Assembly (NCBI GenBank): GCA_000231825.2
Contig: JH720330.1
Location: 18,789-82,788 of the forward strand
Direction of reading: 5' to 3'
Source of the DNA: Tetrahymena elliotti 4EA
Lineage: Eukaryota > Ciliophora > Oligohymenophorea > Hymenostomatida > Tetrahymenidae
DNA length: 64,000 nucleotides
The position numbers and the translations under genes are program-made. Under the pieces are notes generated by a model. The model had not been told where the DNA came from. It searched no databases and was given only the letters and a program-made list of their open reading frames with translations. This document shows positions 1-15,377 of this stretch, in pieces (the stretch's first letter is position 1; each line of letters opens with the position of its first letter).

Positions 1-677
1 TTATTAAAAAGTTTGTTTTAAACGCTTTAAATACTCTAAATTTGCAAATGACTGTACTGAACTATAAAAAAAATATTCAAAAATCAGCAATACTTAATTT
101 TTTGGTTTATATAATCCTTTAAGCTTCTATATTTTTTAATGTTCTTCTATTTTTAGGTTTATTTTACTCTTCTTTTTGAAAAAGTAAAAAATAAATTCCC
201 TTTCTTTGTCTTCTTAACTAAAAAATTGATAAGATACACAATTATTATGATTTATAAATCTAAAATAACAAATTTTTTTTGAATTTAATTTTTTTTAATT
301 TTCCAATTATTTTTAATGAATTTTTTTAATCTACTTATTAGTAGCTTATTTATGAATTTTTGAGACACAAAAACCATTTAATTCCTGAATTAGTTGGTTA
401 TTAATAAAAATATCTATCTATCTGACTACTTTAGTTGCAATAAATTTAAAACTGCAGGCTAAATAAATATTTTTTAAATTTAAAGAAGATTTATTAAATA
501 TTATTAATAAGTTTGAATAGCAAACATAATTAATATTAAAGTTTTTCTTTGATAGAAATATAAATGAATGAACACAAAAATTGAGATATGTGATTAATTA
601 ATTAATTTGATTTGTAAAATATATTAATGTATTAATTTAATAATTTGTGTTGATATATTTATTATATTCTAATTATA
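1..677. other. AT-rich flank, nothing recognised
   Basis: No coding frame, RNA gene or clear repeat was seen here apart from short TATC and TTAA simple-sequence runs. It lies 3' of the membrane-protein gene that ends at 678. Confidence 0.6.
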
Positions 678-3600
678 TCAATTAAACATCGATTTGAGAT
701 ATTTTGAGCATGTTTCGGAGTTAGGAAGTTCTTGTCCTTAATTTTTTATGATGAATTCATTTGTTGATTTAGTTGTCCAATATTAATTTAAAGAATAGAC
801 TTGATTTCCATAAACTCCATTCATACAAGCTACCAACCAAATTAAGTTTTCGTCTGTCGAAATGTTATTATCGAAATAAGCAATGCCACTTTCATAAACA
901 GGATATTCAAGATCAGCCACATAAACTGAGAAGTGAGCACCAGATTCAGCTAAAATTTAATTTATATTTTTTTTACCAGAAGCAACAAGATCATTGTATG
1001 AATTTTAAGATAAATTATGCTTAATATAAAAAAGATAGTCATTGGCTCCTAGCTTATCAATTTTAATGCTTTAATAATATGGATGCTAGCTTTTTCTTTC
1101 ATAATAAATTTTTTAGCAATTTTCGTTGAAATAACCAGCAATGCAATCAGTAGATTTATCTGTAGATAAACTGACAAGCAAATCTAATTATGCAAAATTG
1201 TTTTTATTCCATTCTAAAACAGCTCTCATCTCATCGTTTTTAAGCTTACTATTCAAATAAACAATCTCTTCTGTTGTTTAGTAATGATCTGTCAAAGAAA
1301 TTCTTTTGCAAGAGTAATTATATCCATCAACTTTAACAAAAACAGTGTATGTATTTGTATATAGATTTTTAACTAAGAACTAGCTTTGAATTCCAGATAA
1401 TTCAACAGATGGAGTGTTATTTTATTCAATACATTCCTGATGGTGGAAGTAGACTTATAAATTAATTAATTAATTTTTAATATCTTAATTTGTTTAAGCA
1501 TCTTTAACAGTAATTAGTACTGATTAGAAGCTGATATTCTTATTTAATTTCTATTCATTCTTATCATCAAAAGCCTAAGAATAGCTAACATCATTCTTAT
1601 TATTTTTATTAATTTACTTCAATACCTTTTTTTAAAATTAATTAATCATTGAAATAATAAGAAAATCATAAATCATGATTTACTTGTTTAGATGGTTTGA
1701 ATTGAATTTTTTTAAGAATTGATCCTGTCTTAGGACTGACCTTAGATACTCTTACTATCATATTATCTAATTAAATATATTTTGGATTCAAAAATTGCTT
1801 TAAAATATGTATGAATTTAATACGATTGGCTTGAGGTTCATATGAGTAAAGACAGACATTTTGCATAAAGAAATTTTTAACAGTTGAAATTGTTCCTTCA
1901 ACTGCTACAAAATCAGTGTTAGATTGAATTTCTCCAATGTTAAAAACAGATTAAAATCTTGAATCAAAAATTTTAATATGAGGATCGTTAAAACTTTATG
2001 AGACCTTTTCATATTTATTTTAATGTTTAAAAAAGAAAATAAAACAAAAACAATTAGTATTTAATATTACGATAATCTTGTAATAGGTTGCTGTGACTGA
2101 AACCCTAATTATAGTTGTTTAGCAGTCTTCAACACAATCAAAAATTTCATTTTTAGAAAATTATGTTTAGTAATATATGTTAAAGTATTAAGAGAAAGAC
2201 TTTTCACACTAAACTCTCTTAGTTACATCTGCATACTAATAAAGCTTATAAGTATCGGCATTAGGATCAGGAATTTATAATTTAGTTTGTAAACCTGGCT
2301 TTTGTGAAATAGGCTAATATTAATAATAGACAACTAGGAATACCCAAGCTGATAAAACTAATAGACCTAAAACCAAAAACAAACATTCAATTTTTTTGTA
2401 AAGCTAGCTATTTCCTGAATATCTTGTGCTCAAATAATAGCAAATACCTATTACAACAAAGCTCTATTGAGAAATTAATTAACCTTTTTAAAATTAGTTT
2501 TATATTATATAAATACTTTTTTTAAATAAAATACCTAAGGTTGCTATAACATAAAACCAGTCAGCATACATCTTTCCAGTTATACCACAGCATTTTTTAT
2601 TGAGACATTAAATTTAATTAAGTTTATCCTAGTTTTCTTTGCCTAAATCATTTTCCCAAAAAACAGTTTATTATTCCATTTCGCAATCAGGATAAATTTG
2701 ATCTTATTTTTTGAATATGTATTTATTAGGGCAGCCTGATTTCATTAAAATGTCTTGATGAATCATTTGCATTTCATTTTAGCAGTTGCTTTATGCAAAG
2801 TTACTTACTTCTCTTGCATTTCTATAAATCTTACCATTAAAAGATACAAAAACGACACAAATGAGTAAAAGCAATGTTCCCATAGACATGTAGTAATTCA
2901 TAGACTTTGTAAAATTAGTAATGAGAATAGCTATTAGTGCAGATAAATAAACGACTGCAATATAAAACATGACTCTAATAGACCAAAAATCTGCAATGCC
3001 CTACAAAGAGTGAATATCTTCTAATTTCTATGTTGATAAAGTAGCATAAATCATTCCTCCACAAAATGCTATCTTTTAATTAAAATAACATATAATGTAT
3101 ATTTAAACATTAAAATATTTCATCAATTTATTTAAACTCCTTCATTATAATTATAAAAATTTTTTAAATTTGAAAATCTTTAACAACTTTCTTTAAATAG
3201 AAAATGGATTGATGCAATATATATTTATTTATTTTTTATTTTTGAGTTGCAAAAGAATAAAAGACTGGAAATATCTTTGATTGATTGATTAATTTTATTA
3301 GTCAGTTATGAAAAAAACTTTGAAAAGAAAATTTGAATATTTGATAGATTAAATTTGATAAATTAAACCACTCTTTGACGATTTATGCTTTCTAAATAAA
3401 TCTATAAAGTTTTTATTTTTGATCTTCGAAGGCTTGTTATGTTTATAAATTTAAGAAATAATTACATTAAGAAGAGTAAATGCATACAAAGATATTCTGA
3501 AAGAAGCTGCAGTGTTTGAGAAAGCATATGCAGAGAATGTAGTACAAATCAGAATAATTATACTAGCAAATGAGATACCTAATGTAATTTAGAAGAAGAG

Positions 3601-4271
3601 GCTATACTAGTTAATTGTGGTATCAAGTTGGCCTATTTATTTTTAATAATTATTATTAAATATAATCTCTCTTTGTGATTTTCTTAAATTTCTAATAAAT
3701 TTTATGTATTCAAATTCATCCTCTCATTTTACTTGATATATAAATTTTATTTCTACTATATTATAATGACTAATTGCAAATCAATTTATTTACTTGTATC
3801 ATCTGATAATGTTGTAGCTTTAAAGTAATTATTAGCTGTTGGTTTGTAAATGAAGAGAGTGATGATTGTTGTAATTAGAAATACTGCTATTAATATAGAA
3901 ACTATAAATAATAACTTAGAGAGTCCATGATCTTGTGTGTTATACCAATAATCTACATTTAACTTTTCTTTAATTCTATTAATATCTCTAATAGACCAAT
4001 ACAGAGCAATCAGACCAAAAAAAGCAATTCCTATACCTAAAAAGAATAAGCTCTCATTGCCAAAAAATGGAAACTATTAGTTCAATATGTACCCAAAGAC
4101 TGAAAGAGCAGCACCTAATAGTATTTAAAAAACTGAAAAGATGACTTATCTCTTAACTATATCATATTTGCCTTAACATGTATAATCTTCTTATGGTACT
4201 TCCAATTTGGCACCAGTCAACTCTTCAGATTTGAGTTTTCTGGAATAATTAGTCTTGTATATACTACTCAT
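678..4271 (-). CDS. Tetraspanin-like multi-pass membrane protein with an internal repeat
   Basis: The protein starts at 4271 (MSSIYKTNYSRKL) and stops at TGA 678-680. Exons 4271-3794, 3632-3466 and 3072-2535, then one from 2483, join in consistent phase; further introns are likely near 2090-2025 and 1690-1630. The product, very roughly 950 aa, opens with three hydrophobic segments. A second unit begins FFQITLGISF, resembling the first unit's VFQILLGAAL, and each unit also carries a WSIR tetrapeptide. The second unit has a Cys-rich loop with CCGITGKMYADW, which fits the tetraspanin CCG...DW signature, and then more membrane segments. The last 500 or so residues are hydrophilic, with scattered Cys, and are probably extracellular. 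An upstream spacer contains a 170 bp duplication. Splitting it into two genes near 3100-3460 was considered, but the phase-matched intron 3465-3073 favours one. The specific function is unknown. Confidence 0.6.
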
Positions 4272-4710
4272 CTTGCTATCCTTTAATATACTTCACCTAT
4301 TTGCTTACTTAGCTACTAGCTTTCAATTCTTTAATAAAATTTTTATAAAGCTTTTTGGTTTAATTCTTATAAATATTTTGCTTGATTTTTCTTTTAATAA
4401 GTAATAGAATGAATGAAATTGTTTGTTTCTTGTATTAATAAAAATATAGGTATAGTTATTAAGTTAATGTGAATGATATTATGTATCTAAATAACATTAT
4501 ATATATATATAGATTGATTGAATGAATGACTGATTAATAAAATATCCATTTGATTTTTGAATTAATTTTAAATGGTTATCTGTTTTTTTCATATCTATTT
4601 ACTAATTTATAAATTTTAAATATTTTTTAAGGATTTCTTATGATTTTTACTGATAATCTCTATTATTCCCAATCCTTTCAAAAAAAAAAGTTCAAAAGTA
4701 ATTCAGCAAT

Positions 4711-5105
4711 TTATTAGCTTAATTAACAAAAAATCTTATATTATAGCAAACGTTTTTAAAATCTGTCTATTTCGTTTTATGGCTAAGAAAATTAATACAA
4801 TAAATAATAGATTAATTAATTTATTATTAAGACTTTGTTAAAATAAATAGTTTGAATTCTGAAGATCTTATAACATTAGTTTATATTATTTACTTTATAA
4901 AAAGTTAAAAAGTATTTAAGGTATTTATTTATTAGCTTAATTAACAAATAATCTTGGATTATAACTAGCATGCATTTTTAAATCTGTCTATTTCGAATTA
5001 TGGTTGAGCAAATTTATAGAATAAATAATAGATTAATAAATTTATCAATAAAAAGCTATTAAAATACACACTTTGAATTCTGAAGATGTTAGAGCATTAG
5101 TTTCT
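4711..5105. repeat. Direct duplication of a ~170 bp spacer unit
   Basis: Two imperfect copies, about 4711-4880 and 4926-5102, share in order TTAGCTTAATTAACAAA, AAATCTGTCTATTTCG, AATAAATAATAGATTAAT and TTTGAATTCTGAAGAT. They are in the same orientation with a spacing of about 215 bp. They sit between the start of the membrane-protein gene and the start of the TPR kinase, so they may carry promoter elements. Apart from the duplication, the spacer 4272-5343 shows no gene. Confidence 0.7.
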
Positions 5106-5343
5106 TTGAAAATGATGATTAAGATAGTAAATTTTGTGGTGATCTTTTTCAGTATCTTTGACTAACAAAGATGGTTTAAATTAGCCTTTTTCAGCTAGAA
5201 AGAATTTGTGAATCTACTTTATTTTATGTGGCTTATTATTTTGTCTAAATATCTATTAACAAAATTTATAATTAATTGATTAATTATAAATAAAAAATAA
5301 TTGTAACAAAAAGAAATTCAAATTTACAAATTCAGAAATTCAA

Positions 5344-7662
<2,319 letters not shown>

Positions 7663-9392
7663 AAATCCATCATTAAAATTTATTAAATTATCAACTTACA
7701 ATATTAAAAATATTAATTTATTCTCTTCGTATCATTTTATCAACTGTTTTCAATCTCTTTTATCATAAATCTATAAATAAGTACATTCAAAATCTGTAAA
7801 TAGATCTCTCTTTACTTTTTATTTTATAACAAATTTCTTTCTTTGTTTTATAGATTGATAAGATTGCTTGCTTGTTTATTTGTCTATAATATTCTTATAA
7901 TTTATTATATTATGATGAACAAATATTTATTGTCAGTATTTATTGTGAAATTTTTCTACCTGAAAAATTTGACAGGTGTACATTTACTTATTTACTCCGA
8001 TTTTTTAACCCATGGTTTGCAAGTAAGTTAAATAATATATTTAAGTAAACAATATAAAGCTAACAATAATAATCTAATATTATTTAACAATTTTTAAAAC
8101 ATATTATATTAGCTTACATATTCTCTCAATTAAATAAATAAAATAGAGAAATTTAATCAATTATTCTTAAGTAAATTCCACATAAATTTTTTTCTAAAAT
8201 TATTTGGTCATAATTTACTATTTGCTATCCGAAAATGATCTAATTAATAATCATTACTTGACCCTAAAATCAAATAAGAAACAGATCCGATTAGAATTTA
8301 TAGTAAAGAAAATATTATTAGAATCTATTGAATCTATTTAAATTAGTAACTTATTCACTTTTTAAATTTTAATATCTTATCTATTTTCATTGTTGTTACA
8401 ATTTTTGTACAAAGATCTTCTCACTAAATCCACAAAACTCAAGGAATTTATTCTTAACTATTTTTATTTCATTTTTTTTTCGATAAATAAATCATAGAAA
8501 TATTGGCTTCTTTAAATATTTTTATTTTTAATAGATAAAATCGAAATTTATTTTTTAATTAAATATGTAAGTACCTTCTATCCTCTTGTTAGAAAAGACG
8601 TTTTAAAAAATGATTTTGAGAATATTTAGTTGCTTTAGTTTAAATTTAAAAATATTCGCAATTTTTAAATAATACTGTAATACCTCAATATCATGAATTT
8701 TGAAGCAATTATTTTTTTAAATTTTCCAAGGTTTTTACCATAAAATTCATTTCAAAGGTAGTTTTTAGAAATATTATTTTGAGTGATATTATAAATTTTT
8801 CATTTAAATTTTGAATGCAAAAAAATATTTTAAAGAGAATTTCTTCATTCATTTGAGTTTTTTTGTAAGAGCACGGTATATGAATGAAATTCGTGAATTG
8901 CAATACTCAAGCTTCACAAAAAATCTCTCAATTTTCAAAACAAACCTTAAAAAGGTCTTATTAGGGTATCTGATGCCCTCAAAAAAGAATATAAATTTGT
9001 ATTTATAATTCCAAAATTACTAGAATCTAACTATTTGTTTCAAATATTTCTTAAAAATTTAAAAACATATTAAAAAATTTTGCAGTTAATATAATTTTCA
9101 TCTTATAAAATGATTTTTAAAAAAATAAATTATTAGTAAAAATAGCAAATTATTTCCTGGTTGATTTGTTTGCTCTTTTTAATAAAATAATTTTCTAAAT
9201 TTACAAATTATTGTTATTTTAAACCTAATTTATTAAATAATTAATTGAAATTTTCAGCACTTTAGTGAAAGGACTAGATTATTTAATTAGTAGACAAATC
9301 TTGTTTCTACATACGAATATAATTAATTGTTAATAATACTTAAAGATATTTTATTTGGCAGTGTTTTATTTAATTACTGATAATCAATCAAA
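7663..9392. other. Intergenic, no supported gene
   Basis: An AT-rich spacer between two plus-strand genes. It contains a 65-codon open frame (8811-9008) and an imperfect palindrome at about 8956-8970 (GGGTATCTGATGCCC). Neither is enough to call a gene, and nothing else was recognised. Confidence 0.5.
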
Positions 9393-10138
9393 ATGTAAAT
9401 ATAATCTGTACCCTACTCCTATACTTTTGATAATTTAAAGAATCCTGTTACAGTTCAAGTATATTTATATAAGAAAATAAGCAATCCTCTTTAGGTAATT
9501 GAGCTCTTAAATAGCAAGAATGCAAACTACACTTTTTTGAATGCTAAAATGGTAATTGAATATTCTTAAATGAATCAAAATTAAATCAATTTATGATTTC
9601 TAACAGGTTATATCTCTCAAGGAAATACTAATAGGTTTAAATAGGATTTATACACAATAAGAAAATTTAACTTCTAAATCCCTTATCTTTTATCTTTCTC
9701 CTGAAAGCTCAAAAGTAATTTTCAAAATATTCTTTAAGAAGGAATTATAAATTCAATTACAATATAATAGGCTGCAGAAATAGAGCAATTTAAAGTTTTT
9801 GATTTCAATTAGCCAAGCATCTTAGTTTTATAGTAATAAGATAACTGCAAAATATTTGATGAATTAGATGGTAAATTGATATTTATCTTAGCAAATTTTA
9901 TATTGTTCTCTATTAAAGCTAACATAAAAGGAAACGAGCTACCTGTAATCCAAATTGGATCTTTTATTGATATAGAACAAATTAAAAAAGTAAAATAAAT
10001 ACAAATCAAATGGTCAAAATAAAATATGTATTATTTATAAATAAATAGCTCTATGGAATTACTGAGTAAGAAGCTAATTTAGAAACTGACATAAGAGGAA
10101 GTATTTATAATATTATTTCAATGAAAAAAGTAAAATGA
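9393..10138 (+). CDS. CGI121: KEOPS/EKC complex subunit CGI121 (TPRKB homologue)
   Basis: Five exons (9393-9551, 9607-9714, 9771-9870, 9919-9989, 10049-10138) join in phase to give 175 aa, about the length of human TPRKB. Introns are 48-59 nt. From memory of the family, the conserved blocks line up in order: FLNAKMVISLKEILIGLNRI with the 'LINAK...ILVAANKA' block, SLIFYLSPESS with 'EIIFNLSPNNN', FKVFDFNQPSILVL with the 'FGI...SILIV' block, and a C-terminal DIEQIKKLYGITEQE with 'ITEVKKIYKLSSQE'. CGI121 binds the Bud32/PRPK kinase within KEOPS and helps deliver tRNA for threonylcarbamoyl-A37 (t6A) synthesis. No signal peptide or membrane segment is seen, so a cytosolic or nuclear place is expected. 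The ORF on the opposite strand here is a shadow. Confidence 0.88.
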
Positions 10139-11054
10139 ATGGTAAAAGTATAATATTATATTTAAGTGTAAAAAATAATTTATATCTTAGGATAGGTTCT
10201 TTATGATCTTATTCATGGCTATAGAAAATAACTATATAATAAATAAATATATTAACTTAATTTGAAATTAGAAATGTATTAACTGAAATTATTTATGTAT
10301 TCTTATTAGCATAAATGTTGAAAAATATCAATAATCTAATTAAAAATAATAACTTAGTTAAGATAATAAAAGCCATAATTAATAACACTAATTCAAGTGA
10401 TGGGATTTAACATTTTTTCTTTATAAACTATTTAGTTTGGAGATAAAAATAGCTAAAATTAAAGTTTCTTTCAAGTAAATACTTGTCTTCATTTTTAGAT
10501 AATAATTTGGAATTAACATAAATCATAAAGATTTTAATTAAATTTTTGTTGATTCTTTCTTTTTAAAGATCAAATTAGGTTTTTTTATGAAAATTGTTGT
10601 AAAGTTTCTTGTCTAACACTAATTATGATAATAATTTTTTTAAGTATTTTGAACAATATTAAAATCAACCACAAAAAAGAAAGATAGAAAAATTTTGAAA
10701 GATTTATGAGAGTAATCTTGGTAGAAAATAATAAAATAAACACAGAATAAATACAGTTTGAAATATAAAAATGTAGATTATTTGTTTATAGACATAATTT
10801 GTATTTATTTTCAAAGAAAAATATCTTGAGTTAACTTTAATCTAATTATTTTTATTATATATTTTATATCTTGGAGTGTTATTACTATCCAAGAATAAAG
10901 AAATTAGGTGATTTATTTATTTGTTGATTGATTGATCGGTATTTAGCTTTTTATCTCTTTGGTAGAGTTTCTATCTTATATTTTTAAGTTATTATTGATT
11001 GATTATTTATTGTAAATTTTAAATCTAATTATTTAATTGATCATTTTTATCAAA
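10139..11054. other. Convergent intergenic region, nothing recognised
   Basis: A convergent AT-rich spacer between the 3' ends of the CGI121 gene (+) and the coiled-coil gene (-). No frame with protein-like composition and no repeat were found. Confidence 0.5.
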
Positions 11055-14000
11055 TCATTTTTTCTTTTTCTCTCCCACCTTTTTTTCATTTACCTTTTGA
11101 AAAATTTAATAATTTAATGTAAGCATTTTAGTTTAAAGAAAAATAAATAAATTACAGATGTATTATTGACTGATTTTTACGAAACAGAGTGATTCTAGTT
11201 AACTTGTGAAGAGCTATTTTAGTCCATTTACTTTTTCTTTTTAAATAATTCTTTTATTTTCTCACCATTTTGTCTCTTCTTTTCAGCAAATTTATTTGTA
11301 TTATTTATGGGTGATGGAGATCTATGTTTTGGCTTTTATTTTTGATTTGAGCTTTCAATTCCACTTTTATTTTTTCTTTTCAATTAGTAATAATAATTAA
11401 AAAAACTTAGTTTATGCAAATATTTAATAAATCAATTTATTATGTTGAAATGATTAAATTAAAGAATTGATTTTTTACGATATATTAGAGAGAGGAGATT
11501 TAATTCTTGTCTCATCTGGTTCTGTTATTGTTATTCTTGTATTAGATTTAGATTATTTGTCCATAGATATATTTTGATGAGATAATTTTCTAGATGCATT
11601 AATACTTTTTGTACTTGAAACCTCTCCAATATTAGAAGGACTTTTTGATAAAGATCTTGACTCAGATTTTAATTCTCTTTCTAAAATTATTCAATAATGA
11701 TTATTAATTTAAATACCTTAAATATTTGTTTTACTTTTATTTTTCTTTAGAGTACTTACTGATTCGTCAGTAGGCTTTCTTCCTCTATTCAGTGAATTAG
11801 AACTTTATTTATTTTCTTTATCTGATTATTTTGTTATAGATTTAGAACTGGATGAAGCAACAGCTCTCTTTTCTCTTTGAGGGTACTTTTTTAAAAATAA
11901 TTATAAGTCTTAGATGAATTATATATAAATTTATTTACTTTATCAAGTACTTCTTCCTAGTTGCTTGATTTCTTTCTTGATTTATTGTTGGTTTTTTCTA
12001 CTTTTTCTGAAAGATTATTAGATAAATGACTATTTTAATTTAATCCAAAACTTTCTCCCAAATTATTTTCTCCTGCCGATTATTAGTTATTCAATACATT
12101 TTTATCTTTCTTAGATATAAGAGTATCTCTTAAATCTTAATCATCTTAAATTATTGGCGAATATTTCTATTACAACATATAAGAATCTTCTTCTGGGTGT
12201 ATTTCAGCACTTTAATTATTGTATAAATGCTGATTTTAACTTAGCACCTATTATTATTACCATACTTGCTATTCAAATTAAGGCGATCTCATTTATTAAG
12301 CTAAATAAACATTTAAAATAAAAATAGTAATCTTAACATATTTTTATTAAAATCTTAAATTTACTTAAATATTATTCACTCTTGAGTGTAGAGTATTACT
12401 GTCTTGCAGAGAAATTATTCTAACTTCTTTGATTGTCAGATTCTCTTAAAGATTCATCATATGCAAAGTTTTAAGAGGGATTCTAATAAAATAATTTATC
12501 TCAATTAATCCTAAAATATTTAGCTGTAAAATTTACTACTTGAATGCTCTAGAAACGATCAACAAATCTTGAAATTTGAAGAGTTAAATTTTTTTCTAAG
12601 CTTTCAAATTGCTCTTTTGTAATGTATGATGATGGCTTTTTCTTCCTAAAAAAGTACATAAAATAAAATAAATTCATTAATCTAATTTCCATATAATATT
12701 TTACTTGTCTTATTCTTCTATCTTATCAACTAAGGCATTAACAACTTCTTTTAAATCCTCTATATCGCTTTCAATTTATTTTACTAATTTAAATTAATTT
12801 GATTCTTAAACTGCTGAAGGAGAAACATTTCTAGAAGTGCTTGCACCTATCATTTATATTATAAAAAATTTTTAATAAGTAGACATATGAAATGATTTCT
12901 ATTTCTAGATTTTTGAACAATTTATTTTTATTTAAAATTTAATGTTTGAAATTTGATCATCTAATTTTCGAAAATTGTTTGAAAGGAGATATTTTAATCT
13001 ATCTATCTATTTATCTTTGATAATTATTTATTTGATCGTTGTTTGAATGAAGATAAATCTAATTGTTTATTATTTATGATAAATGTTCAAATAAATACGG
13101 GTGGTTATTGATTGAGGCAATTCATCTATCTTTCTAGTGAGATCTTCTACAAACTTGCAGAGATATGTTCTTTCCTTTTATTCCTTTTTCAATTTGGTTT
13201 CTACAGTTTCTACATCAGTTAATAAGGCATTCTTTCTCATTTCTTTTAATACAAATTCTATCTTTTTATTTATTTCTTCTCTGAATTTGTCTAAGTTCTA
13301 TTTGACCTAATTATCAGATATAATTGGAAAATTTCTAACTTAATCAGGCTAGATAGATGCCCCATTTTAATTATTGGCTTCTCCTGTTATTTGACTGGCT
13401 AACATTTTTATATCTGTAGCCATGTCTTTAGAAAGTTAATTTGCAAACTATTCAATTCTAGCTTCAAAATCGTTAATATTCTTTTAAAATGTAGACAAAG
13501 TCTCATAAAGCTAAGTCTCCCTTTAATTATCCTTCTCCTCAATCTTAATAATTTAATCTTTCAACTCTCCAACCAAATCATTTTGAAAATTTTCTATTTT
13601 TTTCCCAAAGCTATTCAAAGGCCTATTGAAATGTTCTTTAATCAACTTGTTTTCATCTTCCTAAATTAAATTAACAAAAAATTCAATATACATAATAATG
13701 ATATTTATCTAAAATGTAAATGGCTCAAACAAGCTTCAAATTATCTTTTATTTCCAATAAATATATTTCACATGAATATCAGCTTTATCCTTTCATTAAT
13801 AAATGCATAAGGATTGAATTAATATCAATAATTCTAAATTTGAAGCATTTTTAATTTTGAATTTCAAGTAGTTTTATTTTCAGTACTGTTTGTTTTAAAA
13901 CAAAACAATCAAACGAACTAGCAAAAATAGCTAATTAATTATTTTTTATCCAGATGTGTTTTATGAGCAAAAAAATCATTTTGGAGCCAATTTATTAAAT

Positions 14001-14340
14001 CATAAGTTAAATTGTTCAGCTTTATATTTACCTAATTTTCAGCAAATGTTTATAGCAATTTTATAAGCTTAGTTATATTGGCAAATTTCTCTTCATGATC
14101 TGTAATTGATTATTCAAGTTCCTAAACTCTTTTCTAAATTTGCGGATTCTCGACTAATGAGACTTCGCAAACTTTGTCTAATTGTGTTTCTAAATATTCA
14201 ATATATGCATCTTTATCACTCAATAAATGTCTTCTTTCCTCACTTGACAACCTCTATCTTGTGTTTCCTCCAACACTGCTAAATTAATTTTAAACAAACT
14301 ATAATTTTTTCTGATGGTTTCTAGCATAAGAAGCACACAT
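11055..14340 (-). CDS. Q/N/S-rich coiled-coil protein, unknown function
   Basis: It starts at 14340 with MCASYARNHQKK. Exon 1 runs to about 14032 and includes LSDKDAYIEYLETQLDKV. A long intron leads to a coiled-coil exon (about 13672-13098) rich in K/E/L heptads, for example ENFQNDLVGELKDQI and ETVETKLKKEQKERTYL. A 240 nt intron then ends in ATGATAG at about 12850, joining in phase with RASTSRNVSPSAV. Later exons are low-complexity and rich in Q, N, S and K, for instance RSPSPINNTNK. The last intron and the stop at 11055-11057 (VNEKKVGEKKKK) are the least certain part. An ATG inside the acceptor near 12851 could mislead one into calling two genes. The family is not recognised; a structural role at cytoskeleton or basal bodies is only a guess. 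Confidence 0.6.
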
Positions 14341-15377
14341 TTTGACTAATATTTCTTAACACTTTACTTTTTTTTTCTTTCTTATTTCAAATTATTTGCA
14401 ATCAAAAAGCAAAAAAAAACAAACAAAATCAATTGAATTGAATTGAATCAGCTAATTGATTTATTCAATTATAACAAATAAACAATATTCAATAAAATTA
14501 CTAAGAAGAACACATACATCAGTCTTTTGTTAGTTTATTCTTAACAAATATTTAAAATCTATTTAAAAACATGCAAATATCTTTATGTTGAAATCTTATC
14601 ACTAATTTATTATTTTCAAAAATAAACTTTCAAATAAAATGGACAAAACCTTTTCAAAGTAAATCTTAATTTTCAAATCCTATTCTTTTCAACCATTTAT
14701 ACTCTACGAACTCATTTCTCTTTTTTATTTTTAAATTTATTTGTTTATTAAAAAAATCCAAAAATTAACGAAATTCAAATTTCTATCTTAACATCCATCC
14801 AATCTTTTTAAATAGAATTTAATTCTTCTTAAACAAAAAAAATTATTTTATCTTCAAAAATAAATTGTTTATTTCATGCATTTCAAATTTTCTAAAATTA
14901 TTTTTTTCATTTAAAAAATAAATCAATAATAATTTATGAGCCTTTTAAAGAAAAATAACTAAATTTTTAATGTTTTTTGGAAATGATTTCATTTTGCATA
15001 GATTAAGGCTTAAACTAAATCAAAAAATATTATTTTTTACATTCTTAAAACCAATTATTTGAATTTTTTTAAATAAATATTTTATTTCTTGAATTAATTG
15101 TTTGATATTTTTAATTAATTTAAAGCATTTTTCAATAAATTTTTGAAAAACCAAATCTTTAATTTATAAAAATAATGAAATGAAATATTTTTTTTTTAAT
15201 TTTTAAAATATATTTAGTGAGAAAGAAATAATGTTTTTCATTCTTTTGATACAATTTGAATTTTAATACATACAATTCTAAGTTTTTTAGATCTTCATAA
15301 ATCTATTTTACAGTAACTTTTGAGTTTTTTAATATTAGATTTAAAACCATTATTTTATTTATTATTTTTAAATAACT
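14341..15377. other. Intergenic, AT-rich
   Basis: The spacer between two minus-strand genes: the 3' flank of the FAM161-like gene and the 5' flank of the coiled-coil gene. Only homopolymer A/T runs were noticed. Confidence 0.5.

Noticed and set aside
773..1024. 83-codon plus-strand ORF
   Set aside because: Shadow of the soluble tail of the membrane-protein gene on the minus strand.
7843..8031. 62-codon hydrophobic ORF
   Set aside because: Low-complexity A/T translation (I, L, Y, F) in spacer; no support.
8709..9008. Overlapping 64- and 65-codon ORFs on both strands
   Set aside because: No protein-like conservation or context; probably chance open frames in AT-rich spacer.
12851..12853. ATG at 12853 (MIGASTSR) as start of a separate gene
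   Set aside because: The ATG lies in the last bases of an intron (ATGATAG) whose removal joins the flanking exons in phase; one gene is simpler.
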